Positions 50,002 to 62,308 of a stretch of 64,000 bases of DNA are shown piece after piece. Positions within the stretch are counted from its first letter, which is position 1. Every line of letters begins with the position of its first letter. The notes under the pieces are model-generated. The model had not been told where the DNA came from, made no database searches, and saw nothing but the letters and a program-made list of their open reading frames with translations. This DNA comes from Variovorax sp. 54 (GTDB lineage: Bacteria > Pseudomonadota > Gammaproteobacteria > Burkholderiales > Burkholderiaceae_C): NCBI RefSeq assembly GCF_002754375.1, contig NZ_PEFF01000001.1:5163501-5227500 (forward strand). The letters run 5' to 3'. Position numbers and translations under genes: made by a program.

Positions 50002-51282
50002 ATGAACACACAGAACGAACTTTCCACCGCGCCGGACGTGCGCACGCTGCGCGTGAACGGCCAGCGCCTCTGGGACTCGCTGATGCAGCTGGCGCAGCTC
50101 GGCGCCACCGAGAAGGGCGGCGTGTGCCGCATCGCGCTCACCGACCTCGATCGACAGGGCCGCGACCTCTTCACGCGCTGGGCGCGCGAGGCCGGCTGCG
50201 AAGTGCGCGTGGACGCCATCGGCAACATCTTCGCGCGCCGCGCGGGCCGCAACAACGCGCTGCCGCCCATCACCACCGGCAGCCACATCGACACGCAGCC
50301 CACCGGCGGCAAGTTCGACGGCAACTACGGCGTGCTCGCGGGGCTCGAAGTGGTGCGCGCGCTGAACGATGCGGGCATAGAAACCGACGCACCGCTCGAA
50401 GTGGCGGTGTGGACCAACGAAGAAGGCTCGCGCTTCGTGCCCGTGATGATGGGCTCGGGCGTGTTCGCCGGCGCCTTCACGCTGGAGCATGCGCTCGCGC
50501 AGCGCGACACCGAAGGCGTGAGCGTGGCCGATGCGCTCTCGGCCATCGGCTATGCCGGTGCTGTGCCCGCCTCGGCGGTGGCATCGCCGGTCGGTGCCTA
50601 CTTCGAGGCGCACATCGAACAAGGGCCAGTGCTTGAAGCCAACGAGCGCGTCATCGGCGTGGTCGAGGGCGCGCTGGGCCAGCGCTGGTACGACGTGGTG
50701 GTGCAGGGCATGGAAGCCCATGCCGGCCCCACGCCGATGGAGCTGCGAAAAGACGCGCTGCTGGCCGCCGCCGAGCTCGTGGTCGAGGTGAACCGCATTG
50801 CGCTTGCCCATGCGCCGCACGGGCGTGGCACGGTCGGCTGGATCGACAACTACCCGAACTCGCGCAACGTGATCCCGGGCCGCGTGAAGCTCAGCGTCGA
50901 CCTGCGCGCCGCCGACGACGTGGTGCTGTCGGCCATGGACGCGGCCCTGAAAGAAGCCGTGCAACGCATCGCCACCAAGGGCAAGGTCGAGGCGACAGTC
51001 GAGCAGGTCGTGTACTTCCCACCGCAGCCGTTCACGCCCGCACTGGTGTCGGCGGTGCGCGAGGCCGCGCAGGACCAAGGCATGACGTGGATGAACGTGA
51101 TCAGCGGCGCCGGCCACGACGCCGTGTACCTCGCGCGCGTGTGTCCCGCGGCGATGATCTTCGTGCCCTGCCTGGACGGCATCAGCCACAACGAGATCGA
51201 GGACGCGCAGCCCGACCATCTCGAAGCTGGTTGCAACGTGCTGCTGCAGGCGATGCTGCAAAGCGCAGGAGTTTCTGCATGA
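50002..51282 (+). CDS. M20-family Zn amidohydrolase: N-carbamoyl amino acid/ureidopropionate hydrolase type
   Basis: The 426-residue protein has the HyuC/AmaB/AllC pattern of metal sites: GSHIDTQPTGGKFDGNYGVL, NEEGSRF, HIEQGPVLE, GAGHDAVYLARVCPAAMIF and GISHNE. The dimerisation insert contains EAHAGPTPM. Members hydrolyse N-carbamoyl-amino acids, allantoate or beta-ureidopropionate, releasing ammonia and CO2. The nearby beta-alanine genes make N-carbamoyl-beta-alanine one candidate (inference). Start is ATG at 50002; a TTG at 49990 is less likely. It overlaps the next gene by four bases. Confidence 0.88.
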   Translation: MNTQNELSTAPDVRTLRVNGQRLWDSLMQLAQLGATEKGGVCRIALTDLDRQGRDLFTRWAREAGCEVRVDAIGNIFARRAGRNNALPPITTGSHIDTQPTGGKFDGNYGVLAGLEVVRALNDAGIETDAPLEVAVWTNEEGSRFVPVMMGSGVFAGAFTLEHALAQRDTEGVSVADALSAIGYAGAVPASAVASPVGAYFEAHIEQGPVLEANERVIGVVEGALGQRWYDVVVQGMEAHAGPTPMELRKDALLAAAELVVEVNRIALAHAPHGRGTVGWIDNYPNSRNVIPGRVKLSVDLRAADDVVLSAMDAALKEAVQRIATKGKVEATVEQVVYFPPQPFTPALVSAVREAAQDQGMTWMNVISGAGHDAVYLARVCPAAMIFVPCLDGISHNEIEDAQPDHLEAGCNVLLQAMLQSAGVSA

Positions 51283-52772
51283 AAGTCCTGATCGCCCGCC
51301 TCAACCACGAGACCAACACCTTCTCGCCCGTGCCCACGCCGCTCGCAGCCTTCGGGCCCGACGGCCCGACCTTCGGGGCGCAGGCCTACACCGACAACAA
51401 GGGCATGCGCACCGCGATGTCGGCCTTCATCGACCTGGCTGAAGCCGCCGGCGCCGAGGTCGTCACGCCGGTGTCGGCCTCGGCCAACCCGAGCGGGCCG
51501 GTCGATGCGCAGGCCTACACGACGCTCACGCAATGCATCGTCGATGCGGCGCCGGGCTGCGACGCGATCCTGCTCGACCTGCACGGCGCGATGGTGGCGC
51601 AGAACAGCACCGACGGCGAAGGCGACCTGCTGGTGCGCCTGCGCGCTGCGGCGCCCGGCGTGCCGATCGGCGTGGCGCTGGACCTGCATGCCAACGTGAC
51701 GCCCGCGATGGTGGCCAACGCCGACGTGATCGTCGGCTTCAAGACCTACCCGCACGTCGACATGTACGAGACCGGCGAGCACGCCGGCCGCCTGCTGTTC
51801 GACCTGCTGGCCAGGCGCAGCCAGCCGCACATGCGCTGGCGGCAGCTGCCGCTGATGGCGCATACGCTGCGCAGCGCCTCGTTCACGGGCGCGATGCAGC
51901 GGGCCATCGAGGCGGCGCGCGCGGCGGAGGAGTCCGAGTCGCTGGCGGTGTCGATCCTGGCGGGCTTCTCGCTGTCGGACATCACGGCGCCGTGCATGAG
52001 CGTGATCGTGGTCGATGCGCAATCGTCCGAACGCGCGCAGGCCACGGCCGACCGCATCGCGGCGCAGATGTGGGCCGAGCGCGAAGCCTTCATCTACCGC
52101 AGCGAGCCGCTGGCCGCATCGGTCGCGCGCGCGAAGCTCATCGCCGGCGGCGCGACGCGTCCGGTGCTGCTGCTCGACCACGGCGACAACTGCATGTCGG
52201 GCGGCAGCTGCGACACGATGGACGTGCTGCAGGAAGCGCTGGCGCAGGGCCTCGACGGCATCGGCGTCGGCCCGCTGTGCGACCCCGAGGCGGTGGCCGC
52301 GCTGGTCGCGGCGGGCGAGGGCGCCGAGGTGACGGTGGCGCTGGGCAACAAGGTGTCGCTGGAAGGCATCGGCCTCGTGAAGACGCCCGTGCAATTGACG
52401 GGCGTCGTGCGCACCATCAGCGACGGCGAGTACGTGATCACCGGCCCCACCTACACCGGCCAGCGCAGCAGCATGGGCCGCACCGTGCTGTTCGACATCG
52501 GCGCGGCGCGCATCGTCGTCACCGAGCGCACGCAGGAGCCGTGGGACATCGGGGTGTTCGAGTGCGCCGGGCTCGATCCGCGCAAAGAGCGCTTCCTGCT
52601 GCTGAAGTCGCGCATGTACTGTCGGCCGGTGTTCGAGCCGCTGTCGGCGGCGCTGGTGGAGTGCGACAGCCCGGGCGTGACCAGCTCCGACTACAGCCTG
52701 TTTCCGTTCAGCCAGGTGCGCCGGCCGGTGTTTCCGCTCGATGCGAACGCGACGATGGACGTGCCCGCATAA
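51279..52772 (+). CDS. M81-family (MlrC-type) metallopeptidase
   Basis: The 497-residue protein matches MlrC/DUF1485 proteins: NHETNTFSP at the start, AILLDLHGAMV, GVALDLHANVT and PHVDMYETGEHAG carry the putative zinc ligands. The DNCMSGGSCD segment opens the C-terminal domain. MlrC in Sphingomonas degrades linearised microcystin, but most relatives sit in amide-catabolic loci and their substrates are unknown. Its start overlaps the amidohydrolase stop (ATGA), so the two enzymes are co-expressed and probably act on one pathway. Confidence 0.9.
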   Translation: MKVLIARLNHETNTFSPVPTPLAAFGPDGPTFGAQAYTDNKGMRTAMSAFIDLAEAAGAEVVTPVSASANPSGPVDAQAYTTLTQCIVDAAPGCDAILLDLHGAMVAQNSTDGEGDLLVRLRAAAPGVPIGVALDLHANVTPAMVANADVIVGFKTYPHVDMYETGEHAGRLLFDLLARRSQPHMRWRQLPLMAHTLRSASFTGAMQRAIEAARAAEESESLAVSILAGFSLSDITAPCMSVIVVDAQSSERAQATADRIAAQMWAEREAFIYRSEPLAASVARAKLIAGGATRPVLLLDHGDNCMSGGSCDTMDVLQEALAQGLDGIGVGPLCDPEAVAALVAAGEGAEVTVALGNKVSLEGIGLVKTPVQLTGVVRTISDGEYVITGPTYTGQRSSMGRTVLFDIGAARIVVTERTQEPWDIGVFECAGLDPRKERFLLLKSRMYCRPVFEPLSAALVECDSPGVTSSDYSLFPFSQVRRPVFPLDANATMDVPA

Positions 52773-52863
52773 CCTGCCACGTCATCGACGCGCGGCGCGT
52801 GCCCCGCGACCATTCCTTCACCCCGCACTGTTGCGGGCCGAACCCTCGAAAGGAACAGTCGCC

Positions 52864-53241
52864 ATGAACACCGCCGCCCACGATCCCCATGCCATCGCCA
52901 CGGGCTACATCGCCGTCTGGAACGAGACCGACGCCGCGCGCCGCGCCGCACTGATCGAAGCCGGCTGGACCGCCGACGCCCGCTATGTCGACCCGATGGC
53001 GCAAGCCAGCGGCCGCGAGCAGATCAGTGCGCTGGTCGGCGCGGTGCACCAGCGCTACCCGGGCTTTCGCTTCCACCTGCTCGGCAAGGCCGAGGCGCAT
53101 GGCGACAACCTGCGCTTCTCGTGGACGCTGGGCCCGAGCGGTGCGGACGACCTGATTCAGGGCACCGACTTCGCGCAGATCGACGCGGGCAAGCTGCGCG
53201 CGGTGACGGGCTTCCTCGACAAGGTGCCCGTGGGCGCCTGA
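52864..53241 (+). CDS. SnoaL/NTF2-like fold protein
   Basis: The 125-residue protein resembles SnoaL-like isomerase/NTF2 folds: a helical start (IATGYIAVWNETDAARR), the core YVDPMAQASGREQISALVGAV and a beta-rich end (LRFSWTLG). Such proteins bind small hydrophobic ligands; many have no known activity. ATG at 52864 follows GAAAGGAACAG; the longer frame to 52741 overlaps the previous gene. It is 91 bases after the MlrC-type gene and may end that operon. It converges on the regulator gene eight bases away. Confidence 0.8.
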   Translation: MNTAAHDPHAIATGYIAVWNETDAARRAALIEAGWTADARYVDPMAQASGREQISALVGAVHQRYPGFRFHLLGKAEAHGDNLRFSWTLGPSGADDLIQGTDFAQIDAGKLRAVTGFLDKVPVGA

Positions 53242-53249
53242 GGGTTGAA

Positions 53250-54404
53250 TCAGTCGCCCGTCGGCCGACCGCGCCAGAGCTTGCGGTAGACCGTGGCGCG
53301 GCTGATGCCCAGCGTGCGCGCTGCCTCGGCCACATTGCCGCGTGCATCGTTCACTGCCTTGCGGATCAGCGCGGTTTCCACGTCGCGCAGGCGGGGGCGG
53401 CCATCGGTTGCGGCACCGGGCACACCCGGCACGTCGCCGTGCTCGCTGCCGCCGCGCTGGGCCCGCACCTGCACCCGCAGGCCCGACCACAGCGGCACCT
53501 CGAGCGTCGCGTCGCCGCGCCGGGCGGCGTCGAACATCATGTGCAGCGGCAGCGCGAACAGGTCGTTGAAATGCAGGCCGCCCGGATGGCAGGCCAGCGG
53601 CTGGTGCAGCATTTGCCGCGCCGCCGCGTTGGCGCCGGTGACGTGGCCGGCGGCGTCGATGCAAAGCAGGCCTTCGGTGGTCTCGCTGCTCGGGCAGCCG
53701 GGCCAGAGCAGCCGCAGCAGCAGCTCGCAGGGTTCGCGCTGCACCAGCAGGTTCTCGATGCTGCGCGCCGACATCGTGGCCAGGTGGCGCAGCTCGGGCC
53801 GCTCGACCACCTGCACGCCCGTGAGGTCGAGCATGCCGATGCAGTCGCCTCGCGGGCCGAAGAGCGGCGCGCCGGCGCAGCTGTACACGCTGGTGTCGTC
53901 AAAGAAGTGTTCACCCCGGTGCAGCCACACCGATTCCTGCTCGGCCAGCGCCGTGCCGATGGCGCTGGTGCCGATGGCGTTTTCGGACAGGTCGACGCCC
54001 ACGCGCCCGATGTCGCGTGCGTAGCGGGCGGCGGGGTCGGTGCCGTCGGGCAGGGTGCCCACGTCAACCACGATGCCGCGCGCGTCGGTCAGGATGGCGA
54101 AATAGCGGGTGTCGGCAATGGCCCGCGAGAGCCGTTCGATCACCGGACGGGCCGCCGTGACCAGGGCACGGTTGCATTCCGTGACATCGCGGCTCGCGGT
54201 GCGGCTCACGGGGTCGAAGCTCACGCGCTGCTGGGGCCGGCGGCCGGCCTCGAGGCAGCGCTGCCACGAGCGGGTGATGCCCGGATCGACCCGCGCGGCG
54301 GCGCGCGGACGCGGACCGTCGCCTTCGATCAGCTCACGGCGCGCCTGCGCAATGGCCAACGAACGCTCGATGGGAGGCGGGGCGGCGGAAGCGGACATCA
54401 TCAT
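53250..54404 (-). CDS. GAF-domain regulator with Fis-type HTH, no AAA+ domain
   Basis: The 384-residue protein resembles AcoR-type activators. An N-terminal segment (DPGITRSWQRCLEAG) and a GAF domain (about 75-215, ILTDARGIVVDVG, IGTSAIGTAL) are followed by a PAS-like stretch. A C-terminal Fis HTH (about 338-378, LIRKAVNDARGNVAEAARTLGISRATVYRKL) ends the protein. The AAA+ sigma-54 interaction domain normally between them is absent, so it probably acts on ordinary sigma-70 promoters. It is divergent from the Cox-type operon and likely controls it. Three consecutive ATG codons (54404, 54401, 54398) make the exact start uncertain. Confidence 0.82.
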   Translation of the reverse strand: MMMSASAAPPPIERSLAIAQARRELIEGDGPRPRAAARVDPGITRSWQRCLEAGRRPQQRVSFDPVSRTASRDVTECNRALVTAARPVIERLSRAIADTRYFAILTDARGIVVDVGTLPDGTDPAARYARDIGRVGVDLSENAIGTSAIGTALAEQESVWLHRGEHFFDDTSVYSCAGAPLFGPRGDCIGMLDLTGVQVVERPELRHLATMSARSIENLLVQREPCELLLRLLWPGCPSSETTEGLLCIDAAGHVTGANAAARQMLHQPLACHPGGLHFNDLFALPLHMMFDAARRGDATLEVPLWSGLRVQVRAQRGGSEHGDVPGVPGAATDGRPRLRDVETALIRKAVNDARGNVAEAARTLGISRATVYRKLWRGRPTGD

Positions 54405-54589
54405 GAGGATTCTTCTTCGCGCGGGGAGGGCGGGCGGCTTTTCCGGGCTCGCCGGACGACAAGCTGTTTCATTTTGAGAATTTCCCGCGGTCTGTGCAAG
54501 TGTCAAGGGTTTTTGCCTAGGATAGTGCGAAAGCGTGGCATCCAAGATGACCCGCACCACCAGCCATCACCTTCCACGGAGACAGCCAC

Positions 54590-55087
54590 ATGCAGGTCGC
54601 TTTCAAGGTCAACGGCCGCCCGGTCACGGTCGACGCCCCACCGAACACCTTCCTTGTGCACGCGATCCGCGAGCACCTCCACCTCACCGGAACCCACGTC
54701 GGCTGCGACACCGCCCAGTGCGGCGCCTGCACGGTCCACCTGAACGGCCGCGCGGTCAAGTCGTGCAACATCCTGGTCGCGCAGGCGGCCGGTGCCGACG
54801 TCACCACCATCGAGGGCATTGCCGAAGCCGACGGCACCATGCACCCCATGCAGGCGGCCTTCAAGGAGTGCCATGGCCTGCAGTGCGGTTTCTGCACGCC
54901 GGGCATGGTCATGAGCGCCATCGACCTGTGCACCCACCACCCCAAATCGAGCGAATCGGAAATCCGCGAGCTGCTCGAGGGCAACCTGTGCCGTTGCACG
55001 GGCTACCAGAACATCGTGAAGGCCGTGAAGATGGGCGGCGAGGCCATGGCCTCGGGCACCCCGGTCAAGACCACCGTCGCAGCCTGA
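54590..55087 (+). CDS. coxS: Molybdenum hydroxylase small subunit, two [2Fe-2S]
   Basis: The 165-residue protein has a plant-type ferredoxin domain (C39, C44, C47, C59) and a helical domain with the second cluster (C99, C102, C134, C136). It passes electrons from the molybdenum site to FAD. Order S-L-M is typical of form II CoxSLM-like enzymes. It is first in an operon that runs to the XdhC-like gene. The 185 bases upstream hold the divergent promoters, in which I could not find clear boxes. Confidence 0.94.
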   Translation: MQVAFKVNGRPVTVDAPPNTFLVHAIREHLHLTGTHVGCDTAQCGACTVHLNGRAVKSCNILVAQAAGADVTTIEGIAEADGTMHPMQAAFKECHGLQCGFCTPGMVMSAIDLCTHHPKSSESEIRELLEGNLCRCTGYQNIVKAVKMGGEAMASGTPVKTTVAA

Positions 55088-55101
55088 AAGGGAGCCGCAT
55101 C

Positions 55102-57486
<2,385 letters not shown>

Positions 57487-57521
57487 ACCGACATAAGAAA
57501 TAACAGAGAAGGAATCACCCC

Positions 57522-58313
57522 ATGTATGCCTTCACACTCGAACGGCCCGCCAGCGTGGCAGATGCCACCCGGCTGATCGCCGCGGGCGGCAAGCCACTGG
57601 CCGGCGGACAGACCCTGCTGGCCTCGATGAAGCTGCGGCTGTCGGCGCCTGAGCAGCTGGTCGACCTCAGCGGCATCAAGGAACTCACCGGCATCAAGAA
57701 GGACGGCGGCGCGATCACCATCGGCGCCATGTCGCGTCACCTCGACGTGGCGAACCATGCCGACGTGAAGGCCGCGTACCCCGCGCTGGCCGACCTCGCG
57801 TCGCGCATCGGCGACCGGCAGGTGCGCGCGATGGGCACGGTCGGCGGCTCGGTGGCCAACAACGATCCGGCGGCGTGCTACCCCAGCGCGGTGCTGGCCT
57901 CGGGCGCGACCATCGTCACCTCGAAGCGCGAAATTGCAGCCGATGACTTCTTCCAGGGCCTGTTCACCACGGCGCTTGAAGAAGACGAACTCATCACCGC
58001 CATCCGCTTCCCCATTCCGAAGCGCGCCGTGTACGAGAAGCTGCGCCAGAAGGCCTCGAACTTTCCGCTGGTCGGCATTTTCCTGGCGCAGTACGACAGC
58101 GGCGTGCGCGTGGCCGTCACCGGTGCGGGCAATGGCGTGTTCCGCCATGCCGGGCTCGAAGACGCGCTCAACAAGAGCTTCACCGCAGCGGCAGCTGCCG
58201 CCGTGAAGATCGACGCGAGCGACCTGAACAGCGACCTGCATGCCTCGGCCGCCTACCGTGCGAACCTGATCAGCGTGCTGACCCAACGCGCCGTCACCAA
58301 GGCGCTCGGCTGA
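57522..58313 (+). CDS. coxM: Molybdenum hydroxylase FAD subunit
   Basis: The 263-residue protein of the CoxM class has the first FAD motif AGGQTLLASMK (about 27-37) and the second TVGGSVANNDPAA (about 107-119). It takes electrons from the iron-sulfur subunit and passes them to the respiratory chain. It is 35 bases after coxL. The length is slightly short for the family because the C-terminal domain is compact. Confidence 0.92.
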   Translation: MYAFTLERPASVADATRLIAAGGKPLAGGQTLLASMKLRLSAPEQLVDLSGIKELTGIKKDGGAITIGAMSRHLDVANHADVKAAYPALADLASRIGDRQVRAMGTVGGSVANNDPAACYPSAVLASGATIVTSKREIAADDFFQGLFTTALEEDELITAIRFPIPKRAVYEKLRQKASNFPLVGIFLAQYDSGVRVAVTGAGNGVFRHAGLEDALNKSFTAAAAAAVKIDASDLNSDLHASAAYRANLISVLTQRAVTKALG

Positions 58314-58371
58314 AGCAGCCTGCCGCCCACCGGAAGGCGCGACACCCTCGCGTCTTCCGCTACGCTTCGCC

Positions 58372-59274
<903 letters not shown>

Positions 59275-59293
59275 GCGAGGCCGAGGCACATAC

Positions 59294-60508
59294 ATGGCCG
59301 GCATCCAGCAACTCGGCGACGTCCGCAGCGGCAAGCTGGCGGGCAACATCGCCGCCTTCGGCCGCGCATTGCGCCGCGCCGGCGTGCGCACCGATGCCAT
59401 GCGCATTGCGCTCGCGACCGAGGCGGTCACCCTGGTCGGGGTTGAAGACAAGCTCGACCTGAGCGCCGCGATGGAAGCCGTGATGGTCAGCCGCGAGCAA
59501 GACCGGCTGGTGTTCCGCGAACTCTTCGACGCGTGGTTCCGCGACCCCGAGCTGGCCAACAAGCTGCTCGCCCAGATGCTGCCCAGCGCCGAAGGCAAGG
59601 CCGAGCCCTCCAAGCGGCGGCCGCGCGTGCGCGAGGCCCTGAGCCCGCCGCGCGATGCCGTCAAGCCCGCCGCACCGACCAAGCCCGACGAGGAGATCAA
59701 GTTCGACGCCGCCATGACGGCCAGCGACCGCCAGCGGCTGCAGCATGCCGACTTCAACGCGCTCGGCGCGGCCGAGTACCGGTTGGTCGAGCGGCTGGCG
59801 CGCGACGTCACGCTGCCGGTGCCCCGGCTGCCCACGCGCCGCCTGCGCCCGGCCGGCGATGCAGGCAGCGCCCACGCCCGCATGCACTGGCCCGGCGTGC
59901 TGCACGAGGCGGCCCGCACCGGTGGTGAGATCCTGCGCCTGCCCCGGCTGGCGCGGCGCGAACAGCCCTTGCCGCTGCTGGTGCTGGTCGACGTGTCGGG
60001 CTCGATGGAGCGCTACGCCCGCCTGCTGCTGGCCTTTCTGCATGCCGCCACGCGGCGGGCCGGCCGGCGCGACGTGTTCGCTTTCGGCACGCGGCTGACC
60101 GACCTCACGCCGGCCTTCCGGTTGGCCGACACCGACGCCATGCTGGGCGCGGCCAGCCTGGCCATCGACGATTTCGCGGGCGGGACGCGGCTGGGCGGCT
60201 CGCTGGCCGAACTGCGCCAGTCGCATGCCCGCCGGCTCATCGGCCGCCGCACGCTGGTGCTGGTGATCAGCGACGGCCTCGACACGGGCGAGCCCGCCGA
60301 GCTCGAGACCGAACTGCAGTGGCTGAAGCGCCATTCGCGCCGGCTGCTGTGGCTCAACCCGCTGCTTCGCTTCGAGGGCTACGCCCCTCTGGCGCGTGGG
60401 GCCGCCGTGCTGCACCGCCATGCGGACGCGATGCTGGCGGTCCACAATCTGAATGCACTCGAACAGCTGGCCGCCAGCCTGGCCGCGCTGATGCGCGCCA
60501 GTCGCTAG
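59294..60508 (+). CDS. coxE: VWA-domain protein, CoxE
   Basis: The 404-residue protein has a C-terminal von Willebrand A domain with the MIDAS pattern DVSGSMERYAR (about residues 234-244), GGTRLGGSL and VISDGLDTG. It partners the MoxR ATPase CoxD in maturation of the molybdenum enzyme. ATG at 59294 follows the coxD stop by 19 bases. The first 140 residues are helical and charged, as in other CoxE proteins. Confidence 0.88.
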   Translation: MAGIQQLGDVRSGKLAGNIAAFGRALRRAGVRTDAMRIALATEAVTLVGVEDKLDLSAAMEAVMVSREQDRLVFRELFDAWFRDPELANKLLAQMLPSAEGKAEPSKRRPRVREALSPPRDAVKPAAPTKPDEEIKFDAAMTASDRQRLQHADFNALGAAEYRLVERLARDVTLPVPRLPTRRLRPAGDAGSAHARMHWPGVLHEAARTGGEILRLPRLARREQPLPLLVLVDVSGSMERYARLLLAFLHAATRRAGRRDVFAFGTRLTDLTPAFRLADTDAMLGAASLAIDDFAGGTRLGGSLAELRQSHARRLIGRRTLVLVISDGLDTGEPAELETELQWLKRHSRRLLWLNPLLRFEGYAPLARGAAVLHRHADAMLAVHNLNALEQLAASLAALMRASR

Positions 60509-60542
60509 GACTGGACTCAGGAAGGAACAAAGGAAACCCACC

Positions 60543-61241
60543 ATGGAAATGCTCGGAAACCGCCGCCTCGGCGTCACCCAACAACAGGCCTGGGAAGCGC
60601 TCAATGACCCCGAGACGCTCAAGAAGTGCATTCCCGGCTGCGACAAGTTCGAACTCACGGGCGACAACACCTACAGCGTGGCGCTGGCCGTGAAGATCGG
60701 CCCGGTGTCGGCCAAGTTCAGCGGCAAGGTGATGCTGTCGGACATCGTCGCGCCCGACGGCTACAAGCTCACCTTCGAGGGGCAGGGCGGCGTGGCGGGG
60801 TTCGCCAAGGGCTCGTCGAGCGTGTCGCTCAAGCCGATGGCCGGTGCGTCGGAAGCGGCGCCTGTTGTGGCCGACAGCGCACCTGCCGCAGAGGGCGCAC
60901 CCGCCGCTGAAGCCGTGGCCGCGGTGCCAGCCGAAGCCGAAGCCGCACCCGCGCCCGCCGGCTGCGAACTCGACTACACCGTGCAGGCCCAGGTCGGCGG
61001 CAAGATCGCGCAGCTCGGCCAGCGCCTGATCGACGGTGCGGCCAAGTCCACCGCCGACGACTTCTTCAAGCGCTTCGAGGCCGAGATGCAGAGCCGCTAC
61101 GGCCCGCCGCCCGCACCGCCCGAGGAAGCACCGGCCGACGCGCCTGCCGAGAAGGCCGGCGTGATGTCGGGCCTCATGAAGAAGATGGGCTTCGGCAAGA
61201 AGGACGGCGACGACACCGCCACCCCCGGCGACGCCGCCTGA
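60543..61241 (+). CDS. coxG: CoxG, SRPBCC-fold membrane-recruitment protein
   Basis: The 232-residue protein begins with the CoxG SRPBCC fold (about 1-100, AWEALNDPETLKKCIPGCD). An Ala/Pro/Glu-rich insert of about 40 residues (near 98-141) interrupts the fold before the final strand and helix (LDYTVQAQVGGKIAQLGQRLIDGAAKSTADDFF). The tail is Pro-rich and ends in a Lys-rich amphipathic stretch (MSGLMKKMGFGKK). CoxG anchors the hydroxylase to the membrane in known systems, and more recent work suggests quinone delivery. ATG at 60543. Confidence 0.88.
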   Translation: MEMLGNRRLGVTQQQAWEALNDPETLKKCIPGCDKFELTGDNTYSVALAVKIGPVSAKFSGKVMLSDIVAPDGYKLTFEGQGGVAGFAKGSSSVSLKPMAGASEAAPVVADSAPAAEGAPAAEAVAAVPAEAEAAPAPAGCELDYTVQAQVGGKIAQLGQRLIDGAAKSTADDFFKRFEAEMQSRYGPPPAPPEEAPADAPAEKAGVMSGLMKKMGFGKKDGDDTATPGDAA

Positions 61242-61263
61242 CAACCACGCACAAGGCCTCGCC

Positions 61264-62286
61264 ATGGAAAACCTCGATGTCATGGTGCTGCGCACGCTGC
61301 GCGACTGGCGGCGTGCCGGCAAGCGCGCGCTGCTGACCACGGTGGTGCGCACCTGGGGCTCGTCGCCGCGGCCCGTGGGCTCGATCATGGCGCTGGCCGA
61401 AGACGGCGCCGTGGTCGGTTCGGTCTCGGGCGGTTGCATCGAAGACGACCTCATCGCGCGCTACAGCCATGCCCACGGCAAGGGCGAAGACGTGCCGCTG
61501 GGCGCGCCGCCCGCGCTGGTCAAGTACGGCATCACGGCCGACGAAGCGCACCGCTTCGGCCTGCCCTGCGGCGGCACGCTCGAGCTGCTGCTCGAATACG
61601 CGCCCGACGCCGACACGCTCGACACCCTGGTCGCCGAACTCGAACGCGGCAAGCTCATGCGCCGCACGGTGACGCTGGCCACCGGCGCGGTGCGGCTGGC
61701 CGAGGCGACCGCACCCGACGAGCTCACGGTGAACGACACCGAGCTCACCAACACCTTCGGCCCTGAGTACCGCATGCTGCTGATCGGTGCCGGCCAGCTC
61801 GCCGAATACCTCGCGACCATGGCCAAGTTCAGCGGCTTCGCCGTGACGCTGTGCGACCCGCGCGCCGAGTACCGCACCGCGTGGACGCTGTCCGGCGTGA
61901 CGATCACCACCGAGATGCCCGACGACGCGGTGCTGGCCTTCCGGCCCGACCGCCGCAGCTGCGTGGTTGCGCTCACGCACGACCCCAAGCTCGACGACCT
62001 CGCGCTGCTCGAAGCGCTGCAGAGCGAGGCCTTTTATGTGGGTGCGATCGGCTCGCGCCGCAACGCCGACGCGCGGCGCGACCGCATGATCGAGCACTTC
62101 GATCAGACGGCCGCATCGCTCGCTCGCCTGCGCGGGCCCATCGGCATCTTCATCGGCAGCAAGACGCCGCCCGAGATCGCGGTGAGCGTGATGGCCGAAA
62201 TCCTGGCGGTAAAGAACGCGGTGACCTTGCCGCGCGAAGTGGAAGTGGCGCGCGCCAAGGAAATCCAGCAGCTGCAACCGAGCTGA
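61264..62286 (+). CDS. XdhC/CoxI-family maturation factor
   Basis: The 340-residue protein has an N-terminal XdhC domain (TVVRTWGSSPRPVGSIMAL, GSVSGGCIEDDL) and a C-terminal Rossmann domain (LIGAGQLAEYLA, GAIGSRRNADARRDRM, GIFIGSKTPPEIA). XdhC-type proteins bind the molybdenum cofactor and promote its sulfuration before insertion into hydroxylases. CoxF and CoxI belong to this family. It ends the Cox-type operon, 23 bases from the convergent ABC ATPase gene. Confidence 0.9.
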   Translation: MENLDVMVLRTLRDWRRAGKRALLTTVVRTWGSSPRPVGSIMALAEDGAVVGSVSGGCIEDDLIARYSHAHGKGEDVPLGAPPALVKYGITADEAHRFGLPCGGTLELLLEYAPDADTLDTLVAELERGKLMRRTVTLATGAVRLAEATAPDELTVNDTELTNTFGPEYRMLLIGAGQLAEYLATMAKFSGFAVTLCDPRAEYRTAWTLSGVTITTEMPDDAVLAFRPDRRSCVVALTHDPKLDDLALLEALQSEAFYVGAIGSRRNADARRDRMIEHFDQTAASLARLRGPIGIFIGSKTPPEIAVSVMAEILAVKNAVTLPREVEVARAKEIQQLQPS

Positions 62287-62308
62287 ACTGAACTGAATTG
62301 GGCGAGGC

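Noticed and set aside
54480..54540. Sigma-54 (-24/-12) promoter upstream of coxS
   Set aside because: A TTTTTGCC run suggested a -12 element but no GG is present at the required distance, and the regulator has no AAA+ domain.
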